Below, piece by piece: positions 24,092-39,084 of a DNA stretch of 64,000 nucleotides. Under the pieces are notes generated by a model. It saw only the letters and a list, made by a program, of their open reading frames with translations, ran no database searches and was not told where the DNA came from. The position numbers and the translations under genes were made by a program. Numbering within the stretch: the stretch's first letter is position 1; the number at the start of each line of letters is the position of its first letter. This DNA is from Alitta virens (Eukaryota > Annelida > Polychaeta > Phyllodocida > Nereididae): the NCBI GenBank assembly GCA_932294295.1, contig OW028585.1:20157912-20221911 (forward strand), read 5' to 3'.

Positions 24092-24423
24092 GATTGGACT
24101 CAATGTTTGATTAAATCAGAATGGTCATACTGAATGTTTGACCCAATCAGAATAGTCAAACTCAATGATCGAACATTTCAGAATTGTCAAACTCAATTTT
24201 CATTCAAACCAAAATGGTTGGACTCAATGTTTGATTAGCTCAGAATGGTCATACTAAATGTTTGACCAAATCAGAATAGTCAAACTCAATGATCGAACAT
24301 TTCAGAATTGTCAAACTCAATGATCGAACATTTCAGAATTGTCAAACTCAATTTTCATTCAAACCAAAATGGTTGGACTCAATGTTTGATTAATTCAGAA
24401 TGGTCATACTGAATGTTTGACCC

Positions 24424-27400
24424 AATCAGAATAGTCAAACTCAATGATCGAACATTTCAGAATTGTCAAACTCAATTTTCAATCAAACCAAAATGGTTGG
24501 ACTGAATGTTTGATTAACTCAGATTGGTCAAACAGAATGTCTGATCAACTCAGAATAGTCAGACTCAGTGATCGATCATCTCAGAATTGTCAAACTCAAT
24601 GACGAACATTTCAGAATTGTCAAACTCAATTTTCATTCAAACCAAAATGGTTGGACTCAATGTTTGATTAATTCAGAATGGTCATACTGAATGTTTGACC
24701 AAATCAGAATAGTCAAACTGAATGATCGAACATTTCAGAATTGTCAAACGCAATTTTCAATCAAACCAAAATGGTTGGACTCAATGTATGATTATCTCAG
24801 AATGGTCATACTGAATGTTTGATCAACTCAGAATAGTCAGACTCAATGATCGATCATCTCAGAATTGTCAAACTCAATAATCGAACATTTCAGAATTGTC
24901 AAACTCAATTTTCAATCAAACCAAAATGGTTGGACTCAATGTTTGATTAATTCAGAATGGTCATACTGAATGTTTGACCAAATCAGGATAGTCAAACTGA
25001 ATGATCGAACATTTCAGAATTGTCAAACTCAATTTTCATTCAAACCAAAATGGTTGGACTCAATGTTTGATTAGCTCAGAATGGTCATACTAAATGTTTG
25101 ACCAAATCAGAATAGTCAAACTCAATGATCGAACATTTCAGAATTGTCAAACTCAATGATCGAACATTTCAGAATTGTCAAACTCAATTTTCATTCAAAC
25201 CAAAATGGTCGGACTCAATGTTTGATTAATTCAGAATGGTCATACTGAATGTTTGACCAGATCAGAAAAGTCAAACTCAATGATCGAACATTTCAGAATT
25301 GTCAAACTCAATTTTCAATCAAACCAAAATGGTTGGACTGAATGTTTGATTAACTCAGATTGGTCAAACAGAATGTCTGATCAACTCAGAATAGTCATAC
25401 TCAATGATCGATCATCTCAGAATTGTCAAACTCAATGATCGAACATTTCAGAATTGTCAAACTCAATTTTCATTCAAACCAAAATGGTTGGACTCAATGT
25501 TTGATTAATTCAGAATGGTCATACTGAATGTTTGATCAACTCAGAATAGTCAAACTGAATGATCGAACATTTCAGAATTGTCAAACTCAATTTTCATTCA
25601 AACCAAAATGGTTGGACTCAATGTTTGATTAGCACAGAATGGTCATACTAAATGTTTGACCAAATCAGAATAGTCAAACTCAATGATCGAACATTTCAGA
25701 ATTGTCAAACTCAATGATCGAACATTTCAGAATTGTCAAACTCAATTTTCATTCAAACCAAAATGGTTGGACACAATGTTTGATTAATTCAGAATGGTCA
25801 TACTGAGTGTTTGATCAACTCAGAATAGTCAAACTCAATGATCGAACATTTCAGAATTGTCAAACTCAATTTTCATTCAAACCAAAATGGTTGGACTCAA
25901 TGTTTGATTAGCTCAGAATGGTCATACTAAATGTTTGACCAAATCAGAATAGTCAAACTCAATGATCGAACATTTCAGAATTGTCAAACTCAATGATCGA
26001 ACATTTCAGAATTGTCAAACTCAATTTTCAATCAAACCAAAATGGTTGGACTCAATGTTTGATTAATTCAGAATGGTCATACTGAATGTTTGACCAAATC
26101 AGAATAGTCAAACTCAATGATCGAACATTTCAGAATTGTCAAACTCAATTTTCAATCAAACCAAAATGGTTGGACTGAATGTTTGATTAACTCAGATTGG
26201 TCAAACAGAATGTCTGATCAACTCAGAATAGTCAGACTCAATGATCGATCATCTCAGAATTGTCAAACTCAATGACGAACATTTCAGAATTGTCAAACTC
26301 AATTTTCATTCAAACCAAAATGGTTGGACTCAATGTTTGATTAATTCAGAATGGTCATACTGAATGTTTGACCAAATCAGAATAGTCAAACTGAATGATC
26401 GAACATTTCAGAATTGTCAAACGCAATTTTCAATCAAACCAAAATGGTTGGACTCAATGTATGATTATCTCAGAATGGTCATACTGAATGTTTGATCAAC
26501 TCAGAATAGTCAGACTCAATGATCGATCATCTCAGAATTGTCAAACTCAATGATCGAACATTTCAGAATTGTCAAACTCAATTTTCATTCAAACCAAAAT
26601 GGTTGGACTCAATGTTTGATTAATTCAGAATGGTCATACTGAATGTTTGATCAACTCAGAATAGTCAAACTCAATGATCGAACATTTCCGAATTGTGAAA
26701 CTCAATTTTCATTCAAACCAAAATGGTTGGACTCAATGTTTGATTAGCTCAGAATGGTCATACTAAATGTTTGACCAAATCAGAATAGTCAGACTCAATG
26801 ATCGAACATTTCAGAATTGTCAAACTCAATGATCGAACATTTCAGAATTGTCAAACTCAATTTTCATTCAAACCAAAATGGTTGGACTCAATGTTTGATT
26901 AATTCAGAATGGTCATACTGAAAGTTTGACCAAATCAGAATAGTCAAACTGAATGATCAAACATTTCAGAATTGTCAAACGCAATTTTCAATCAAACCAA
27001 AATGGTTGGACTCAATGTATGATTATCTCAGAATGGTCATACTGATTGTTTGATCAACTCAGAATAGTCAGACTCAATGATCGATCATCTCAGAATTGTC
27101 AAACTCAATGATCGAACATTTCAGAATTGTCAAACTCAATTTTCATTCAAACCAAACTGGTTGGACTCAATGTTTGATTAATTCAGAATGGTCATACTGA
27201 ATGTTTGATCAACTCAGAATAGTCAAACTCAATGATCGAACATTTCCGAATTGTCAAACTCAATTTTCATTCAAACCAAAATGGTTGGACTCAATGTTTG
27301 ATTAGCTCAGAATGGTCATACTAAGTGTTTGACCATATCAGAATAGTCAAACTCAATGATCGAACATTTCAGAATTGTCAAACTCAATGATCGAACATTT

Positions 27401-30400
27401 CAGAATTGTCAAACTCAATTTTCATTCAAACCAAAATGGTTGGACTCAATGTTTGATTAATTCAGAATGGTCATACTGAATGTTTGACCAAATCAGAATA
27501 GTCAAACTGAATGATCGAACATTTCAGAATTGTCAAACTCAATTTTCATTCAAACCAAAATGGTTGGACTCAATGTTTGATTAGCTCAGAATGGTCATAC
27601 TAAATGTTTGACCAAATCAGAATAGTCAAACTCAATGATCGAACATTTCAGAATTGTCAAACTCAATGATCAAACATTTCAGAATTGTCAAACTCAATTT
27701 TCATTCAAACCAAAATGGTTGGACTCAATGTTTGATTAATTCAGAATGGTCATACTGAATGTTTGACCAAATCAGAAAAGTCAAACTCAATGATCGAACA
27801 TTTCAGAATTGTCAAACTCAATTTTCAATCAAACCAAAATGGTTGGACTGAATGTTTGATTAACTCAGATTGGTCAAACAGAATGTCTGATCAACTCAGA
27901 ATAGTCATACTCAATGATCGATCATCTCAGAATTGTCAAACTCAATGACGAACATTTCAGAATTGTCAAACTCAATTTTCATTCAAACCAAAATGGTTGG
28001 ACTCAATGTTTGATTAATTCAGAATGGTCATACTGAATGTTTGATCAACTCAGAATAGTCAAACTCAATGATCGAACATTTCCGAATTGTGAAACTCAAT
28101 TTTCATTCAAACCAAAATGGTTGGACTCAATGTTTGATTAGCTCAGAATGGTCATACTAAATGTTTGACCAAATCAGAATAGTCAGACTCAATGATCGAA
28201 CATTTCAGAATTGTCAAACTCAATGATCGAACATTTCAGAATTGTCAAACTCAATTTTCATTCAAACCAAAATGGTTGGACTCAATGTTTGATTAATTCA
28301 GAATGGTCATACTGAAAGTTTGACCAAATCAGAATAGTCAAACTGAATGATCAAACATTTCACAATTGTCAAACGCAATTTTCAATCAAACCAAAATGGT
28401 TGGACTCAATGTATGATTATCTCAGAATGGTCATACTGATTGTTTGATCAACTCAGAATAGTCAGACTCAATGATCGATCATCTCAGAATTGTCAAACTC
28501 AATGATCGAACATTTCAGAATTGTCAAACTCAATTTTCATTCAAACCAAACTGGTTGGACTCAATGTTTGATTAATTCAGAATGGTCATACTGAATGTTT
28601 GATCAACTCAGAATAGTCAAACTCAATGATCGAACATTTCCGAATTGTCAAACTCAATTTTCATTCAAACCAAAATGGTTGGACTCGATGTTTGATTAGC
28701 TCAGAATGGTCATACTAAGTGTTTGACCATATCATAATAGTCAAACTCAATGATCGAACATTTCAGAATTGTCAAACTCAATGATCGAACATTTCAGAAT
28801 TGTCAAACTCAATTTTCATTCAAACCAAAATGGTTGGACTCAATGTTTGATTAATTCAGAATGGTCATACTGAATGTTTGACCAAATCAGAATAGTCAAA
28901 CTGAATGATCGAACATTTCAGAATTGTCAAACTCAATTTTCATTCAAACCAAAATGGTTGGACTCAATGTTTGATTAGCTCAGAATGGTCATACTAAATG
29001 TTTGACCAAATCAGAATAGTCAAACTCAATGATCGAACATTTCAGAATTGTCAAACTCAATGATCGAACATTTCAGAATTGTCAAACTCAATTTTCATTC
29101 AAACCAAAATGGTTGGACTCAATGTTTGATTAATTCAGAATGGTCATACTGAATGTTTGACCAAATCAGAATAGTCAAACTGAATGATCGAACATTTCAG
29201 AATTGTCAAACGCAATTTTCAATCAAACCAAAATGGTTGGACTCAATGTATGATTATCTCAGAATGGTCATACTGAATGTTTGATCAACTCAGAATAGTC
29301 AGACTCAATGATCGATCATCTCAGAATTGTCAAACTCAATGATCGAACATTTCAGAATTGTCAAACTCAATTTTCATTCAAACCAAAATGGTTGGACTCA
29401 ATGTTTGATTAATTCAGAATGGTCATACTGAATGTTTGATCAACTCAGAATAGTCAAACTCAATGATCGAACATTTCCGAATTGTGAAACTCAATTTTCA
29501 TTCAAACCAAAATGGTTGGACTCAATGTTTGATTAGCTCAGAATGGTCATACTAAATGTTTGACCAAATCAGAATAGTCAGACTCAATGATCGAACATTT
29601 CAGAATTGTCAAACTCAATGATCGAACATTTCAGAATTGTCAAACTCAATTTTCATTCAAACCAAAATGGTTGGACTCAATGTTTGATTAATTCAGAATA
29701 GTCATACTGAAAGTTTGACCAAATCAGAATAGTCAAACTGAATGATCAAACATTTCAGAATTGTCAAACGCAATTTTCAATCAAACCAAAATGGTTGGAC
29801 TCAATGTATGATTATCTCAGAATGGTCATACTGATTGTTTGATCAACTCAGAATAGTCAGACTCAATGATCGATCATCTCAGAATTGTCAAACTCAATGA
29901 TCGAACATTTCAGAATTGTCAAACTCAATTTTCATTCAAACCAAACTGGTTGGACTCAATGTTTGATTAATTCAGAATGGTCATACTGAATGTTTGATCA
30001 ACTCAGAATAGTCAAACTCAATGATCGAACATTTCAGAATTGTCAAACTCAATTTTCATTCAAACCAAAATGGTTGGACTCAATGTTTGATTAGCTCAGA
30101 ATGGTCATACTAAGTGTTTGACCAAATCAGAATAGTCAAACTCAATGATCGAACATTTCAGAATTGTCAAACTCAATTTTCATTCAAACCAAAATGGTTG
30201 GACTCAATGTTTGATTAATTCAGAATGGTCATACTGAATGTTTGACCAAATCAGAATAGTCAAACTGAATGATCGAACATTTCAGAATTGTCAAACTCAA
30301 TTTTCATTCAAACCAAAATGGTTGGACTCAATGTTTGATTAGCTCAGAATGGTCATACTAAATGTTTGACCAAATCAGAATAGTCAAACTCAATGATCGA

Positions 30401-33400
30401 ACATTTCAGAATTGTCAAACTCAATGATCAGACATTTCAGAATTGTCAAACTCAATTTTCATTCAAACCAAAATGGTTGGACTCAATGTTTGATTAATTC
30501 AGAATGGTCATACTGAATGTTTGACCAAATCAGAAAAGTCAAACTCAATGATCGAACATTTCAGAATTGTCAAACTCAATTTTCAATCAAACCAAAATGG
30601 TTGGACTGAATGTTTGATTAGCACAGAATGGTCATACTAAATGTTTGACCAAATCAGAATAGTCAAACTCAATGATCGAACATTTCAGAATTGTCAAACT
30701 CAATGATCGAACATTTCAGAATTGTCAAACTCAATTTTCATTCAAACCAAAATGGTTGGACACAATGTTTGATTAATTCAGAATGGTCATACTGAGTGTT
30801 TGATCAACTCAGAATAGTCAAACTCAATGATCGAACATTTCAGAATTGTCAAACTCAATTTTCATTCAAACCAAAATGGTTGGACTCAATGTTTGATTAG
30901 CTCAGAATGGTCATACTAAATGTTTGACCAAATCAGAATAGTCAAACTCAATGATCGAACATTTCAGAATTGTCAAACTCAATGATCGAACATTTCAGAA
31001 TTGTCAAACTCAATTTTCATTCAAACCAAAATGGTTGGACTCAATGTTTGATTAATTCAGAATGGTCATACTGAATGTTTGACCAAATCAGAATAGTCAA
31101 ACTCAATGATCGAACATTTCAGAATTGTCAAACTCAATTTTCAATCAAACCAAAATGGTTGGACTGAATGTTTGATTAACTCAGATTGGTCAAACAGAAT
31201 GTCTGATCAACTCAGAATAGTCAGACTCAATGATCGATCATCTCAGAATTGTCAAACTCAATGACGAACATTTCAGAATTGTCAAACTCAATTTTCATTA
31301 AAACCAAAATGGTTGGACTCAATGTTTGATTAATTCAGAATGGTCATACTGAATGTTTGACCAAATCAGAATAGTCAAACTGAATGATCGAACATTTCAG
31401 AATTGTCAAACGCAATTTTCAATCAAACCAAAATGGTTGGACTCAATGTATGATTATCTCAGAATGGTCATACTGAATGTTTGATCAACTCAGAATAGTC
31501 AGACTCAATGATCGATCATCTCAGAATTGTCAAACTCAATGATCGAACATTTCAGAATTGTCAAACTCAATTTTCAATCAAACCAAAATGGTTGGACTCA
31601 ATGTTTGATTAATTCAGAATGGTCATACTGAATGTTTGACCAAATCAGGATAGTCAAACTGAATGATCGAACATTTCAGAATTGTCAAACTCAATTTTCA
31701 TTCAAACCAAAATGGTTGGACTCAATGTTTGATTAGCTCAGAATGGTCATACTAAATGTTTGACCAAATCAGAATAGTCAAACTCAATGATCGAGCATTT
31801 CAGAATTGTCAAACTCAATGATCGAACATTTCAGAATTGTCAAACTCAATTTTCATTCAAACCAAAATGGTCGGACTCAATGTTTGATTAATTCAGAATG
31901 GTCATACTGAATGTTTGACCAAATCAGAAAAGTCAAACTCAATGATCGAACATTTCAGAATTGTCAAACTCAATTTTCAATCAAACCAAAATGGTTGGAC
32001 TGAATGTTTGATTAACTCAGATTGGTCAAACAGAATGTCTGATCAACTCAGAATAGTCATACTCAATGATCGATCATCTCAGAATTGTCAAACTCAATGA
32101 TCGAACATTTCAGAATTGTCAAACTCAATTTTCATTCAAACCAAAATGGTTGGACTCAATGTTTGATTAATTCAGAATGGTCATACTGAATGTTTGATCA
32201 ACTCAGAATAGTCAAACTCAATGATCGAACATTTCAGAATTGTCAAACTCAATTTTCATTCAAACCAAAATGGTTGGACTCAATGTTTGATTAGCACAGA
32301 ATGGTCATACTAAATGTTTGACCAAATCAGAATAGTCAAACTCAATGATCGAACATTTCAGAATTGTCAAACTCAATGATCGAACATTTCAGAATTGTCA
32401 AACTCAATTTTCATTCAAACCAAAATGGTTGGACACAATGTTTGATTAATTCAGAATGGTCATACTGAGTGTTTGATCAACTCAGAATAGTCAAACTCAA
32501 TGATCGAACATTTCAGAATTGTCAAACTCAATTTTCATTCAAACCAAAATGGTTGGACTCAATGTTTGATTAGCTCAGAATGGTCATACTAAATGTTTGA
32601 CCAAATCAGAATAGTCAAACTCAATGATCGAACATTTCAGAATTGTCAAACTCAATGATCGAACATTTCAGAATTGTCAAACTCAATTTTCAATCAAACC
32701 AAAATGGTTGGACTCAATGTTTTATTAATTCAGAATGGTCATACTGAATGTTTGACCAAATCAGAATAGTCAAACTGAATGATTGAACATTTCAGAATTG
32801 TCAAACTCAATTTTCAATCAACCAAAATGGTTGGACTGAATGTTTGATTAACTCAGATTGGTCAAACAGAATGTCTGATCAACTCAGAATAGTCAGACTC
32901 AATGATCGATCATCTCAGAATTGTCAAACTCAATGACGAACATTTCAGAATTGTCAAACTCAATTTTCATTCAAACCAAAATGGTTGGACTCAATGTTTG
33001 ATTAATTCAGAATGGTCATACTGAATGTTTGACCAAATCAGAATAGTCAAACTGAATGATCGAACATTTCAGAATTGTCAAACGCAATTTTCAATCAAAC
33101 CAAAATGGTTGGACTCAATGTATGATTATCTCAGAATGGTCATACTGAATGTTTGATCAACTCAGAATAGTCAGACTCAATGATCGATCATCTCAGAATT
33201 GTCAAACTCAATGATCGAACATTTCAGAATTGTCAAACTCAATTTTCATTCAAACCAAAATGGTTGGACTCAATGTTTGATCAACTCAGAATAGTCAAAC
33301 TCAATGATCGAACATTTCCGAATTGTGAAACTCAATTTTCATTCAAACCAAAATGGTTGGACTCAATGTTTGATTAGCTCAGAATGGTCATACTAAATGT

Positions 33401-36350
33401 TTGACCAAATCAGAATAGTCAGACTCAATGATCGAACATTTCAGAATTGTCAAACTCAATGATCGAACATTTCAGAATTGTCAAACTCAATTTTCATTCA
33501 AACCAAAATGGTTGGACTCAATGTTTGATTAATTCAGAATGGTCATACTGAAAGTGTGACCAAATCAGAATAGTCAAACTGAATGATCAAACATTTCAGA
33601 ATTGTCAAACGCAATTTTCAATCAAACCAAAATGGTTGGACTCAATGTATGATTATCTCAGAATGGTCATACTGATTGTTTGATCAACTCAGAATAGTCA
33701 GACTCAATGATCGAACATTTCAGAATTGTCAAACTCAATTTTCAATCAAACCAAAATGGTTGGACTCAATGTTTGATTAATTCAGAATGGTCATACTGAA
33801 TGTTTGACCAAATCAGAATAGTCAAACTGAATGATCGAACATTTCAGAATTGTCAAACTCAATTTTCAATCAAACCAAAATGGTTGGACTGAATGTTTGA
33901 TTAACTCAGATTGGTCAAACAGAATGTCTGATCAACTCAGAATAGTCAGACTCAATGATCGATCATCTCAGAATTGTCAAACTCAATGACGAACATTTCA
34001 GAATTGTCAAACTCAATTTTCATTCAAACCAAAATGGTTGGACTCAATGTTTGATTAATTCAGAATGGTCATACTGAATGTTTGACCAAATCAGAATAGT
34101 CAAACTGAATGATCGAACATTTCAGAATTGTCAAACGCAATTTTCAATCAAACCAAAATGGTTGGACTCAATGTATGATTATCTCAGAATGGTCATACTG
34201 AATGTTTGATCAACTCAGAATAGTCAGACTCAATGATCGATCATCTCAGAATTGTCAAACTCAATGATCGAACATTTCAGAATTGTCAAACTCAATTTTC
34301 ATTCAAACCAAACTGGTTGGACTCAATGTTTGATTAATTCAGAATGGTCATACTGAATGTTTGATCAACTCAGAATAGTCAAACTCAATGATCGAACATT
34401 TCCGAATTGTCAAACTCAATTTTCATTCAAACCAAAATGGTTGGACTCAATGTTTGATTAGCTCAGAATGGTCATACTAAGTGTTTGACCAAATCAGAAT
34501 AGTCAAACTCAATGATCGAACATTTCAGAATTGTCAAACTCAATGATCGAACATTTCAGAATTGTCAAACTCAATTTTCATTCAAACCAAAATGGTTGGA
34601 CTCAATGTTTGATTAATTCAGAATGGTCATACTGAATGTTTGACCAAATCAGAATAGTCAAACTGAATGATCGAACATTTCAGAATTGTCAAACTCAATT
34701 TTCATTCAAACCAAAATGGTTGGACTCAATGTTTGATTAGCTCAGAATGGTCATACTAAATGTTTGACCAAATCAGAATAGTCAAACTCAATGATCGAAC
34801 ATTTCAGAATTGTCAAACTCAATGATCGAACATTTCAGAATTGTCAAACTCAATTTTCATTCAAACCAAAATGGTTGGACTCAATGTTTGATTAATTCAG
34901 AATGGTCATACTGAATGTTTGACCAAATCAGAAAAGTCAAACTCAATGATCGAACATTTCAGAATTGTCAAACTCAATTTTCAATCAAACCAAAATGGTT
35001 GGACTGAATGTTTGATTAACTCAGATTGGTCAAACAGAATGTCTGATCAACTCAGAATAGTCATACTCAATGATCGATCATCTCAGAATTGTCAAACTCA
35101 ATGACGAACATTTCAGAATTGTCAAACTCAATTTTCATTCAAACCAAAATGGTTGGACTCAATGTTTGATTAGCTCAGAATGGTCATACTAAATGTTTGA
35201 CCAAATCAGAATAGTCAAACTCAATGATCGAACATTTCAGAATTGTCAAACTCAATGATCGAACATTTCAGAATTGTCAAACTCAATTTTCATTCAAACC
35301 AAAATGGTTGGACTCAATGTTTGATTAGCTCAGAATGGTCATACTAAATGTTTGACCAAATCAGAATAGTCAAACTCAATGATCGAACATTTCAGAATTG
35401 TCAAACTCAATGATCGAACATTTCAGAATTGTCAAACTCAATTTTCATTCAAACCAAAATGGTTGGACTCAATGTTTGATTATTCAGAATGGTCATACTG
35501 AATGTTTGACCAAATCAGAATAGTCAAACTGAATGATCGAACATTTCAGAATTGTCAAACTCAATTTTCATTCAAACCAAAATGGTTGGACTCAATGTTT
35601 GATTAGCTCAGAATGGTCATACTAAATGTTTGACCAAATCAGAATAGTCAAACTCAATGATCGAACATTTTAGAATTGTCAAACTCAATGATCGAACATT
35701 TCAGAATTGTCAAACTCAATTTTCATTCAAACCAAAATGGTTGGACTCAATGTTTGATTAATTCAGAATGGTCATACTGAATGTTTGACCAAATCAGAAA
35801 AGTCAAACTCAATGATCGAACATTTCAGAATTGTCAAACTCAATTTTCAATCAAACCAAAATGGTTGGACTCAATGTTTGATTAACTCAGATTGGTCAAA
35901 CAGAATGTCTGATCAACTCAGAATAGTCATACTCAATGATCGATCATCTCAGAATTGTCAAACTCAATGATCGAACATTTCAGAATTGTCAAACTCAATT
36001 TTCATTCAAACCAAAATGATTGGACTCAATGTTTGATTAAATCAGAATGGTCATACTGAATGTTTGACCCAATCAGAATAGTCAAACTCAATGATCGAAC
36101 ATTTCAGAATTGTCAAACTCAATTTTCATTCAAACCAAAATGGTTGGACTCAATGTTTGATTAGCTCAGAATGGTCATACTAAATGTTTGACCAAATCAG
36201 AATAGTCAAACTCAATGATCGAACATTTCAGAATTGTCAAACTCAATGATCGAACATTTCAGAATTGTCAAACTCAATTTTCATTCAAACCAAAATGGTT
36301 GGACTCAATGTTTGATTAATTCAGAATGGTCATACTGAATGTTTGACCCA
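24424..36350 (+). repeat. ~12-kb tandem duplication, right copy (about 11,927 bp)
   Basis: This is the right copy of the ~12-kb unit. It starts and ends at the same place in the monomer order, beside GACCCAATCAG and just upstream of an F-G pair with CAGACTCAGTG. Relative to the left copy it lacks a nine-monomer unit near 26.1 kb, lacks 278 bp near 29.15 kb, lacks one C monomer near 30.16 kb, lacks one base at about 32820 and is 155 bp shorter near 34.6 kb. It has 433 bp extra near 35.1-35.5 kb. Private bases include CTCGATG near 28686 and TTTCACAATTG near 28362. Confidence 0.88.
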
Positions 36351-37457
36351 ATCAGAATAGTCAAACTCAATGATCGAACATTTCAGAATTGTCAAACTCA
36401 ATTTTCAATCAAACCAAAATGGTTGGACTGAATGTTTGATTAACTCAGATTGGTCAAACAGAATGTCTGATCAACTCAGAATAGTCAGACTCAGTGATCG
36501 ATCATCTCAGAATTGTCAAACTCAATGACGAACATTTCAGAATTGTCAAACTCAATTTTCATTCAAACCAAAATGGTTGGACTCAATGTTTGATTAATTC
36601 AGAATGGTCATACTGAATGTTTGATCAACTCAGAATAGTCAAACTCAATGATCGAACATTTCTGAATTGTCAAACTCAATTTTCATTCAAACCAAAATGG
36701 TTGGACTCAATGTTTGATTAGCTCAGAATGGTCATACTAAATGTTTGACCAAATCAGAATAGTCAAACTCAATGATCGAACATTTCAGAATTGTCAAACT
36801 CAGTGATCGAACATTTCAGAATTGTCAAACTCAATTTTCATTCAAACCAAAATGGTTGGACTCAATGTTTGATTAATTCAGAATGGTCATACTGAATGTT
36901 TGACCAAATCAGAATAGTCAAACTCAATGATCGAACATTTCAGAATTGTCAAACTCAATTTTCATTCAAACCAAAATGGTTGGACTCAATGTTTGATTAG
37001 CTCAGAATGGTCATACTAAATGTTTGACCAAATCAGAATAGTCAAACTCAATGATCGAACATTTCAGAATTGTCAAACTCAATGATCGAACATTTCAGAA
37101 TTGTCAAACTCAATTTTCATTCAAACCAAAATGGTTTGACTCAATGTTTGATTAATTCAGAATGGTCATACTGAATGTTTGACCAAATCAGAATAGTCAA
37201 ACTCAATGATCGAACATTTCAGAATTGTCAAACTCAATTTTCATTCAAACCAAAATGGTTGGACTCAATGTTTGATTAGCTCAGAATGGTCATACTAAAT
37301 GTTTGACCAAATCAGAATAGTCAAACTCAATGATCGAACATTTCAGAATTGTCAAACTCAATGATCGAACATTTCAGAATTGTCAAACTCAATTTTCATT
37401 CAAACCAAAATGGTTGGACTCAATGTTTGATTAATTCAGAATGGTCATACTGAATGT
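35472..37457 (+). repeat. 7,249-bp-spaced duplication, left copy
   Basis: This matches 42721-44706 at an offset of 7,249 bp (234 monomers minus five bases). Two rare markers prove the relationship: a 30-bp A monomer reading GATTATTCAG at 35472 and 42721, and ACATTTTAGAATTG at about 35668 and 42917. Homology at this offset ends where B' at 37.46 kb is replaced by a GACCCAATC form of B at 44.71 kb. There the right side switches to matching 36.35 kb instead. Confidence 0.88.
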
Positions 37458-37690
37458 TTGACCAAATCAGAAAAGTCAAACTCAATGATCGAACATTTCA
37501 GAATTGTCAAACTCAATTTTCAATCAAACCAAAATGGTTGGACTGAATGTTTGATTAACTCAGATTGGTCAAACAGAATGTCTGATCAACTCAGAATAGT
37601 CATACTCAATGATCGATCATCTCAGAATTGTCAAACTCAATGATCGAACATTTCAGAATTGTCAAACTCAATTTTCATTCAAACCAAAAT
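36018..37690 (+). repeat. 1,673-bp higher-order repeat unit, copy 1
   Basis: Units are counted from the AAAATGATTGG form of D. This copy is 54 monomers minus one base (six nine-monomer units). It contains, in order, TTAAATCAG and GACCCAATC forms, a second GACCCAATC, D'-E-F-G with CAGACTCAGTG, Cdel, a TTTCTGAATTG form of C at 36658, a GTGATCG form of C, and a GGTTTGAC form of D at 37133, and then B'-C-D'-E-F-G. The same order runs through the next copies. Confidence 0.9.
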
Positions 37691-39084
37691 GATTGGACTC
37701 AATGTTTGATTAAATCAGAATGGTCATACTGAATGTTTGACCCAATCAGAATAGTCAAACTCAATGATCGAACATTTCAGAATTGTCAAACTCAATTTTC
37801 ATTCAAACCAAAATGGTTGGACTCAATGTTTGATTAGCTCAGAATGGTCATACTAAATGTTTGACCAAATCAGAATAGTCAAACTCAATGATCGAACATT
37901 TCAGAATTGTCAAACTCAATGATCGAACATTTCAGAATTGTCAAACTCAATTTTCATTCAAACCAAAATGGTTGGACTCAATGTTTGATTAATTCAGAAT
38001 GGTCATACTGAATGTTTGACCCAATCAGAATAGTCAAACTCAATGATCGAACATTTCAGAATTGTCAAACTCAATTTTCAATCAAACCAAAATGGTTGGA
38101 CTGAATGTTTGATTAACTCAGATTGGTCAAACAGAATGTCTGATCAACTCAGAATAGTCAGACTCAGTGATCGATCATCTCAGAATTGTCAAACTCAATG
38201 ACGAACATTTCAGAATTGTCAAACTCAATTTTCATTCAAACCAAAATGGTTGGACTCAATGTTTGATTAATTCAGAATGGTCATACTGAATGTTTGATCA
38301 ACTCAGAATAGTCAAACTCAATGATCGAACATTTCTGAATTGTCAAACTCAATTTTCATTCAAACCAAAATGGTTGGACTCAATGTTTGATTAGCTCAGA
38401 ATGGTCATACTAAATGTTTGACCAAATCAGAATAGTCAAACTCAATGATCGAACATTTCAGAATTGTCAAACTCAGTGATCGAACATTTCAGAATTGTCA
38501 AACTCAATTTTCATTCAAACCAAAATGGTTGGACTCAATGTTTGATTAATTCAGAATGGTCATACTGAATGTTTGACCAAATCAGAATAGTCAAACTCAA
38601 TGATCGAACATTTCAGAATTGTCAAACTCAATTTTCATTCAAACCAAAATGGTTGGACTCAATGTTTGATTAGCTCAGAATGGTCATACTAAATTTTTGA
38701 CCAAATCAGAATAGTCAAACTCAATGATCGAACATTTCAGAATTGTCAAACTCAATGATCGAACATTTCAGAATTGTCAAACTCAATTTTCATTCAAACC
38801 AAAATGGTTGGACTCAATGTTTGATTAATTCAGAATGGTCATACTGAATGTTTGACCAAATCAGAATAGTCAAACTGAATGATCGAACATTTCAGAATTG
38901 TCAAACTCAATTTTCAATCAAACCAAAATGGTTGGACTCAATGTTTGATTAACTCAGATTGGTCAAACAGAATGTCTGATCAACTCAGAATAGTCATACT
39001 CAATGATCGATCATCTCAGAATTGTCAAACTCAATGATCGAACATTTCAGAATTGTCAAACTCAATTTTCATTCAAACCAAAAT
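37691..39084 (+). repeat. 1,394-bp higher-order repeat unit, copy 2
   Basis: This copy is 279 bp shorter than copy 1. It carries the same TTTCTG marker at 38334 and adds ACTAAATTTTTGACC (I to B) at 38691. It lacks the GGTTTGAC marker. Its last D'-E-F-G block has the GGACTCAATG form of D', shared with 35.87 kb. Confidence 0.88.

Larger units (their letters stand above)
12187..24423 (+). repeat. ~12-kb tandem duplication, left copy (12,237 bp)
   Basis: This stretch is repeated to its right in the same order. The offset changes stepwise: 12,237 up to about 13.88 kb, 11,958 to about 17.2 kb, 11,680 to about 18.5 kb, 11,649 to about 21.17 kb, 11,648 to about 22.9 kb, 11,493 at 23.43 kb and 11,926 from 23.86 kb onward. 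Each step is a local insertion or deletion of 279, 278, 31, 1, 155 or 433 bp. Shared rare markers include GACCATATCATAAT (16.77 and 28.72 kb), ATCAGACATTT (18.78 and 30.43 kb) and the D-J junction without A (21625 and 33273). The left boundary is approximate, because generic monomers match for a further 250 bp or so. Confidence 0.9.

Noticed and set aside
32810..32839. Frameshift in a gene at the 1-bp loss in D'
   Set aside because: No gene is present there; the loss is a single-base deletion in one satellite monomer.
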